Source of the DNA: Coptis chinensis
Lineage: Eukaryota > Streptophyta > Magnoliopsida > Ranunculales > Ranunculaceae
DNA length: 64,000 nt
Direction of reading: 5' to 3'
Assembly: GCA_015680905.1 (NCBI GenBank)
Contig: CM027377.1
Location: 7,340,501 to 7,404,500 of the forward strand
Below the pieces are notes generated by a model, which worked only from the letters and a program-made list of their open reading frames with translations, did no database searches and had not been told where the DNA came from. Positions 61,400-64,000 of this stretch are shown one piece after another. How positions within the stretch are numbered: position 1 is the first letter of the stretch; each line of letters starts with the position of its first letter. The position numbers were made by a program, and so were the translations under genes.

Positions 61400-63680
61400 C
61401 ATTAGTCATAAATATTTCTTTTCATCACAGAGGCGTGGAGAGATCTAAAGATGTGGGCGACACATTAAATTTTCACCGGACATTTTTACACCGGATTTTA
61501 ACACTCAAAAGTTATCATTTATTATAATATTTTCATTATATTATAAAATATACATCGTCTCAACCAATATAATCATTAATAAATATTCTAAACACAATAA
61601 CCAATCAACTCACTTCATTATCCATTATATAAATCATAAATATCAAAAGATTCAATCAAGAATAACGCATTAGTTAAATGTCTCGTGAATACATTTTAAA
61701 CTACCACAATCACGTACACAATTAAGTACTAACATTGTACACATATAGTTAATTATCACAATAACTAATAACTAATATATAATATATAATATAGTGTAGT
61801 GGGTGCACTTTTGCTCAAAACTGCCTGCGTATCCAAATCTTTTAAGATTGGAATTAAGCCTTCGTAGTTCTTATCCGCCACATAGTCAAAGCTATAGTTT
61901 TTCCTACATTCATCCAAATAATATGTAACTTAATTATTTAGAAACTAAGGTATGTAAATATACTTTTTCATGTAGAACTCGAAGTCCCAACCTCAGCCCA
62001 TCTAGAAGAAAACTTAGGTCGAAAACGGTAAAAATCCTAATTTTCAGCAAACTAGATTTCTGACGGACTATCTTCCAAATTACACAACGCTTTCCATAGG
62101 TGTCCAAATGTATCGAGGCTTTTTGCGTTGAAAATCTAACACATAGAAATTACTTTCTTATGTTTTACAAAAATACTCAATCTCATTCTAAATATTCAAA
62201 AACTAGGCTCGAACAGTTAAAAGAAACTGATTTCTGACGATTGTTTTTTCTGCGCTTAAACTTCCAAACACTATAATTAATTCCACAGACCTCGGAATGC
62301 GATGAGTCCAATTGGAATAGAAATAAGACTTCCAAATCTTATTTTTTCATGTTTTCAAAAAAAAACTAGTTCAAACTCTAACTAAATTAAAACTGGACTT
62401 GAACACTGCACATAAACTGATTTCTGACGCACTGTTTTCTGTCAACCAAACTTCCAGACATCATATCTACCACCCCAGATCTCAGAATGCAACGAGGCCA
62501 ATTGGAATAGAAAGAAGACACAGAAAACTCACTTTTTAAAGTTTTGGCAAGAGTTTGAATCTAACCCTAACTAGGTGAAAACTCAATTCCAACACAGACA
62601 TAGATCCTGATTTTCAGAAGACAGATTTAAACGGTGTAACTTATCGACGGCATAACTTTTCACACTCACGAAAAAAAATGAAGAAAGACTTCTTGTTCTA
62701 GAAAAATATACTCAAGCTAGGAACATGGTTTTCATGTTTTAACAAGGTCCAAAATAAACTCGAGCAATGCACAAGATTAGCTCAAAGTCAGGGAAAAACT
62801 AGGCTTGAACGTAAACAATGGTCATGTATATTACCAATAGCTATAACCGAACCTTAATGAAAATAAACCAAACTCTGACATATACTTCAATTAAATCACT
62901 AACTAACTGTTTACCCATTTCCATAATTATATTTCCATAAAGACACATATATCACTAGAGAACCTTGGCGCCAGTAGCTATAATCAAATTAACATTCCTT
63001 AGCAAAACCCACCCATACTTCTCATACATATAAGTCATTTCAAAACAACCAAAGGCATGCAAAATGTCAGTAACACAAAAACAAGATTTCTCATTTATAT
63101 AAGACACTTCAAATCAAATTAAGTCATACAGAGCTATAACCGATCTTTTACTTTGAAAAGCAAATTAAGTTCGCTATATATATATATTAAACACTTCAAA
63201 GAGTTATGATTGTCCTGAAGACAACCAATGTCCACACAACACACCCAGATAATCTCAAATATACCAAAAGTGTATAGATTGAACCGTATCATATTTTGTA
63301 CATTTTCGAAACTTATACTCGGATTTTAATAACGACTGTTTTGATACAATCTAGAATTTTGCACAAACGCACCCATGTAATGTCGATTTGTCAGCCACAT
63401 ATTTTGCACTCATGTAAAGTCCATTTATGTCAGACAACATATAATCTATACCCAAAAACAATAAAGTGGACTCAAGGTAACAGAAATAAGAATTTATTCG
63501 CCTTGATAAAAACTTTCAAATCAGTCACACAATATCACCATATAACGTATATGACATTTATCAAATTAATATGTTTTGTTCCTAATGTTCCAATAAATAA
63601 AACAAATACATATTTAAGATAATTCCTATGATAATCATTCAATAAATTTGGAGAGAAAATAAGGTTTAGTTAGACTACTC
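61400..63680. other. Interior of the second TGTCACACCCC element
   Basis: No gene recognised. It contains diverged direct repeats around 62040, 62230 and 62420 built on ACTGATTTCTGACG followed by CCAAACTTCCA-type words, each about 190 bp apart. Confidence 0.45.
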
Positions 63681-63762
63681 ACTTGCGAATTGATCGAAAA
63701 GCTTAAAACCAACGAAAAAGAAATAAAACCAAAAGTCACACCGCTGTAACGATGTGAAGGTT

Positions 63763-63875
<113 letters not shown>

Positions 63876-64000
63876 TTTTCTCTTGTATTTCAAAAAAAAC
63901 CCAAAAAAACTAACAAAGATGAAGAGTTCGGCTGTAACCAAACCCCTCTAACTCTCCCACATTTTTATCTTATTTTATTTTATCTTTATCCTTTTCTTTT

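Overview
This window is plant nuclear DNA, most likely from a eudicot. It has intron-rich genes with GT-AG splice sites, AT-rich intergenic DNA, and Ty1/copia, Ty3/gypsy, Helitron and hAT elements nested in one another. I cannot name the species. No prokaryotic signals (operons, ribosome binding sites, CRISPR) are present.

Genic left part (1-20 kb). An intron-less gene for the ribosome-biogenesis GTPase EFL1 (2490-5556, +) has a 928-codon open frame, but three small indels sit within its first hundred codons. Next to it is a multi-exon remnant of a TOUSLED-type kinase gene (6084-9517, +). It keeps the coiled-coil exons and the start of the kinase domain, carries a premature stop and a 1-nt deletion, and lacks the catalytic exons. 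A three-exon gene for a RING plus PHD finger protein of 613 residues follows (14733-17130, +).

GDSL lipase cluster (18.5-43.7 kb, all on -). Four five-exon paralogues of the secreted GDSL esterase/lipase family share identical exon architecture. Genes 1, 3 and 4 have reading frames that sum correctly across the predicted exons. Gene 2 has one extra T in exon 4. The cluster has been pushed apart by transposons: a 9.1-kb head-to-tail dimer of two non-autonomous Helitrons at one A/T target site lies between genes 2 and 3, and a decayed full-length Ty1/copia element with a 5-bp target duplication lies between genes 3 and 4.

Right part (43.7-64 kb). This is nested transposons with no host gene that I can support. 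A Ty3/gypsy pol remnant on the minus strand is cut by a ~7.8-kb non-coding element starting TGTCACACCCC. A second element of the same kind starts at 59214 and runs off the window. The first contains three ~1.25-kb hAT elements whose target duplications show that an unequal exchange between two insertions made the third copy. A plus-strand gag-like or antisense accessory ORF (46829-49190) lies downstream of the minus-strand pol.

Several frame breaks are single-base changes in homopolymer or G/C runs. Some may be assembly errors rather than true mutations.
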